A stretch of 64,000 nt of DNA, from assembly GCF_046630445.1 (NCBI RefSeq), contig NC_092333.1, positions 3,682,001 through 3,746,000 of the forward strand, written 5' to 3'. Source of the DNA: Rutidosis leptorrhynchoides (lineage: Eukaryota; Streptophyta; Magnoliopsida; Asterales; Asteraceae). The translations under genes and the position numbers were made by a program. Positions 63,505 through 64,000 of this stretch are shown here, piece after piece (position 1 is the stretch's first letter; each line of letters opens with the position of its first letter). Below the pieces are notes generated by a model. That model was not told where the DNA came from, did not search any database, and was given only the letters and a program-made list of their open reading frames with translations.

Positions 63505-63588
63505 GATAAAATTTATATTTTCTAACAATAGTTGAAACGTATCACATTGGATAAAATTTATATTTTCTAACAATAGTTGAAACGTATC
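63505..63588. repeat. Tandem duplication, 39-bp unit, period 45
   Basis: The phrase GATAAAATTTATATTTTC with its continuation CTAACAATAGTTGAAACG, then TATC, occurs at 63505-63543 and again at 63550-63588 without change. It lies just before the LINE tail, so it may be related to that insertion. Confidence 0.85.
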
Positions 63589-63594
63589 GTTGTT

Positions 63595-63735
63595 GGGGGC
63601 GTAAGGAGGAGGGGTAGACCAAACGTAGGATGGAGGATAGATTGAAGCTTGACATGAAAGAGCTTCTACTGACGGAGGACATGACTTCTGATAGGAACTT
63701 GTGGAGGAGTAGAATTAGTATAATCGAGTAAGTTT
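63595..63735 (+). mobile_element. 3' terminal fragment of an RTE-type LINE in the invertase intron
   Basis: After a GGGGCGTAAGGAGGAGGGG start the + strand reads MEDRLKLDMKELLLTEDMTS, then DRNLWRSRISIIE and a stop. The phrase KELLLTEDMTSDRN..W is the usual C-terminus of plant RTE-type reverse transcriptases. The fragment begins within the C-terminal region and is about 140 bp long; upstream parts are absent. Confidence 0.65.
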
Positions 63736-64000
63736 CTTTTATTTTTAGGCATATTAGAACTAAAATATAGGTGCATGAACCCTTTTTTTTTTTTTTTTTT
63801 CGACGAAGCGTAGTATAAATTTATTTTACAACGCATTTATAACTACAACTATACTTTCTATAGCTACACTCTATATATCCATCTACATGATAATTGGTTT
63901 TACCTGCATAGTTGTACGCAATAGTTTTTATATTTCTCCGTCATATCCACATGTTATTCGATGGTCTGTATATGTATCTGCGTATAGGTTCCTGTACATA

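Larger units (their letters stand above)
63242..64000 (+). other. Invertase third intron, partly filled by repeat remnants
   Basis: Begins GTACAATA and does not end inside the window. It contains a tandem 39-bp duplication (63505-63588), a LINE tail (63595-63735) and a T-run (63783-63800). No exon with the expected LLWLL-type continuation was seen. Confidence 0.6.

Overview
This window is plant nuclear DNA, probably from a eudicot of the Asteraceae. The type of long-LTR Gypsy elements, with iMet primer sites and LTRs opening in TGTRRTGACCC, together with AT-rich intergenic sequence, points that way. This is inference from the look of the sequence, not a database result. Only two host genes are supported, both on the + strand at the right end: a SEC23-type COPII coat gene (coding 55342-59632, six exons counting a 5' UTR exon) and the 5' part of a cytosolic alkaline/neutral invertase gene (61075 onward, running off the window).

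Everything left of about 53.8 kb is transposable elements. From the left: an old, broken Athila-type Gypsy element (minus strand, 1-10149, 3' LTR off the window); a minus-strand LTR G (10154-11262); the tail and 3' LTR of element E (11263-16767), which holds a solo LTR F (11556-13443, TSD TATAT); an internally deleted LINE (16768-18380); and then a five-element nest filling 18492-53845. The outermost shell of the nest is a PIF/Harbinger DNA transposon (TSD TTA). Its transposase gene is split by solo LTR D (19026-52703, TSD CTATA). D is split by Tekay-like Gypsy element A (19846-50838, TSD GCTGG). A in turn contains a related element B (about 24768-34791) and a non-autonomous long-LTR element C (36208-47353, TSD CTAAT). 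The layers were ordered from matching target-site duplications.

Three things stand out. (1) Elements A and B carry, between primer-binding site and gag, an acidic ORF and an F-box protein ORF resembling a plant F-box family, so this looks like host-gene capture by an LTR element. (2) Four LTR families carry short perfect or near-perfect palindromes in clusters with regular spacing: 20 bp in Athila, about 21 bp in F, and 32 bp in both D and G. In three families they lie about 20-30 bp upstream of a TATA box. The palindrome sequence differs in each family while the symmetry is kept. In the Athila element the same 3+2 palindrome module also sits before a TATA-like box in the pol/env-like spacer, so the env-like gene may have its own promoter. 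(3) Two LTR families contain small tRNA-like units with A-box, B-box and T-run.

The nest ends only 12 bp from a candidate TATA box of SEC23, so that gene's core promoter is squeezed between a transposon end and its 5' UTR. The SEC23 leader also carries a short upstream ORF overlapping the main start codon.
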